Of a stretch of DNA of 6,336 nt, positions 5,022-6,336 are shown one piece after another. The translations under genes and the position numbers were made by a program. The notes below the pieces were generated by a model. It saw only the letters and a program-made list of their open reading frames with translations. It had not been told where the DNA came from and made no database searches. The stretch covers positions 1 to 6,336 of the forward strand of contig JALHUP010000317.1 of NCBI GenBank assembly GCA_022866585.1, read 5' to 3'. The stretch is from Candidatus Zixiibacteriota bacterium (lineage in GTDB: Bacteria; Zixibacteria; MSB-5A5; SM1-73). The number at the start of each line of letters is the position of its first letter. The first letter of the stretch is position 1.

Positions 5022-6335
5022 CTTCTTCACCCTCTCCTTCGCATCCTGCACTTCCGGTATCCCCGGGTCAGCATTCCTCCAGATGTCAAGAAACTCTTCA
5101 TATTTCTCAATCGCCTTAGCTTTCCAGCCCGATTTCTCATAAGCCAAGCCCAAAAGATAATAAGCCTTCACTGCCAAAGTAGGAAAACCCGCTCGGATGG
5201 CATCATATCTTGAAAGTGCCTTTTCCAACTCAGCTACCGCTTCACCTATTTTGCCTGACTCTAAGTAAGCTTGTCCAAGAAAAACCCGCACATGAAAAAG
5301 TGGACTTGTAGCTTCCTTATCTGCTTTTTCCAAATATGTCACTGCAGTATTTGTGTTTCCTTTAGATAGCTCAATTGTGCCTAAAGCCAGCCAGTAAGCA
5401 TATATCATGGTTTGATTTTTTTCCTCAATATCCTTTTTCAAAGTCTGCGCGATTTCCTCAGCTTCTTTGATCTTTCCACTCTCTGCCAGGAGAGAGACAT
5501 AAAAATCACGCATGTTCACTGGATCATCAGGTGCAACCTTTTTAAGAATTTCTATGCCCATCCCTGTTTCATTTAATGCTAAACTCGTATTTTTCTTTTC
5601 CTCATAGATCTGTGCCTTAAAGAGACGTTTAAGCGCGTTCGGAATTCCTTCAGCCTGTTCCATTCTGTCTGCCGCAATACCATCGTCCAAAACCTTAAGA
5701 GCATCTTCGAACTTTCCCTGGTATAGAGGAATCAAAGCTAAAAAGACTCGTCCTGCTGACCTCCAAAGCTTCTCGTTGTTGGATGAAAGTGCCTTAAAAC
5801 AGCTATCCGCTCGGGTATACTCCTTTTTGAAAAGATACATATAACCCAGTTTGGCTAAGGATGAGTAAAAGTCAGGTTTCATCTCTAAAGCTTTTTTGTA
5901 AGATTCAATCGCCTGATCTAATTTGCCGTTGTAAGCATAAAGATCAGCCCGGGTGTCGTAAGGATTGGCTTCATCCGGAGCTATAGATATGTATTTGTTT
6001 ATCGCCCAGATAGATTTCTCAAAATCCCCTATTTCATTATAGGCATAGGCAAGCATGTTATACGCAAACTTATAGAGAGGGTCTATCTCAATAGCTTTGT
6101 TATAGTAACGGACAGCTTCCTCAAACTGTCGCAGTTTATAATAGTGGAGCCCTAACCAGAAAAATGCCTCTTTCTCTTCGGGATAACCCTCTGTTAACTT
6201 CTCCAGCCATTTCAAACACTGTGTGTCATTCCCTGATGCATCCGCCTCCAGGACTTTTATGTAATATTTTTCCTTCTGGCTGACCTTATCTATGTATTCT
6301 ACCGCTTTGGCTATTAATTTTTTCTGCTCCGAACC
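5004..6335 (-). CDS. TPR-repeat protein, N-terminus beyond right edge
   Basis: The minus-strand frame is open to the right edge, so the 443 residues visible are the C-terminal part. A TTG at 6213-6215 could be read as a start, but 40 further in-frame codons upstream continue the helical pattern, so I treat the gene as partial. Clear tetratricopeptide repeats include AFFWLGLHYYKLRQFEEAV, AYNMLAYAYNEIGDFEKSI, YDTRADLYAYNGKLDQAI, LAKLGYMYLFKKEYTRAD, FLGQAYLESGKIGEAVAEL and YYLLGLAYEKSGWKAKAI. More degenerate helical pairs lie between them, giving roughly eight to ten repeats. No signal peptide or membrane span is visible. The ending (YEEFLDIWRNADPGIPEV, then AKERVKKL) resembles the C-terminal TPR region of large candidate-phylum proteins with an N-terminal Ser/Thr kinase or cyclase domain; that is from memory and the N-terminal domain is not in view. 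The likely role is protein-protein scaffolding or signalling. The stop codon lies inside a tandem repeat. Confidence 0.9.
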   Translation of the reverse strand, partial: GSEQKKLIAKAVEYIDKVSQKEKYYIKVLEADASGNDTQCLKWLEKLTEGYPEEKEAFFWLGLHYYKLRQFEEAVRYYNKAIEIDPLYKFAYNMLAYAYNEIGDFEKSIWAINKYISIAPDEANPYDTRADLYAYNGKLDQAIESYKKALEMKPDFYSSLAKLGYMYLFKKEYTRADSCFKALSSNNEKLWRSAGRVFLALIPLYQGKFEDALKVLDDGIAADRMEQAEGIPNALKRLFKAQIYEEKKNTSLALNETGMGIEILKKVAPDDPVNMRDFYVSLLAESGKIKEAEEIAQTLKKDIEEKNQTMIYAYWLALGTIELSKGNTNTAVTYLEKADKEATSPLFHVRVFLGQAYLESGKIGEAVAELEKALSRYDAIRAGFPTLAVKAYYLLGLAYEKSGWKAKAIEKYEEFLDIWRNADPGIPEVQDAKERVKKLRVES

Positions 6336-6336
6336 C

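Noticed and set aside
6213..6215. TTG start for the TPR protein
   Set aside because: In-frame coding with the same helical pattern continues upstream to the window edge.

Overview
The window looks like chromosomal DNA of an uncultivated, probably diderm bacterium. I infer this from a NagZ plus AnmK recycling pair, a SpoIID/LytB-type lipoprotein, a large TPR protein of a kind common in candidate phyla, A+T-leaning coding sequence, and intergenic spacers filled with short G+C-rich palindromes. That combination reminds me of FCB-related candidate divisions (Zixibacteria-like) or WOR-3-like lineages. The placement is a guess and no marker gene is present.

Layout, plus strand: the 3' part of a nagZ-like beta-N-acetylhexosaminidase (2-574), a repeat-rich spacer (575-864), a complete anmK (865-2076), a 467-bp spacer packed with tandem and inverted repeats plus about 200 bases of unexplained sequence (2077-2543), and a complete SpoIID/LytB-domain lipoprotein (2544-3845). 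After a short convergent gap come two minus-strand genes: a ten-helix EamA/DMT transporter (3937-4827) and, beyond a repeat-bearing spacer (4828-5003), a long TPR protein (5004-6335) whose N-terminus lies off the right edge.

The three plus-strand genes make one biochemical story. SpoIID-family enzymes cleave peptide-free glycan strands and leave 1,6-anhydro-MurNAc ends. NagZ removes GlcNAc from GlcNAc-anhydroMurNAc products. AnmK phosphorylates the released anhydroMurNAc to MurNAc-6-phosphate. The window therefore carries a murein turnover and recycling module. No physical link of the transporter or the TPR protein to this module can be shown.

I found no clear new system. The most unusual material is non-coding. 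There are two copies of a 30-nt double palindrome, two nested inverted repeats sharing the same terminal design, a 52-nt element with two internal hairpins, an inverted repeat built on TTAATCCCCCTTT, and two short tandem repeats. One tandem repeat supplies the stop codon of the TPR gene, and one double palindrome ends only six bases before the chosen start of the lipoprotein gene.
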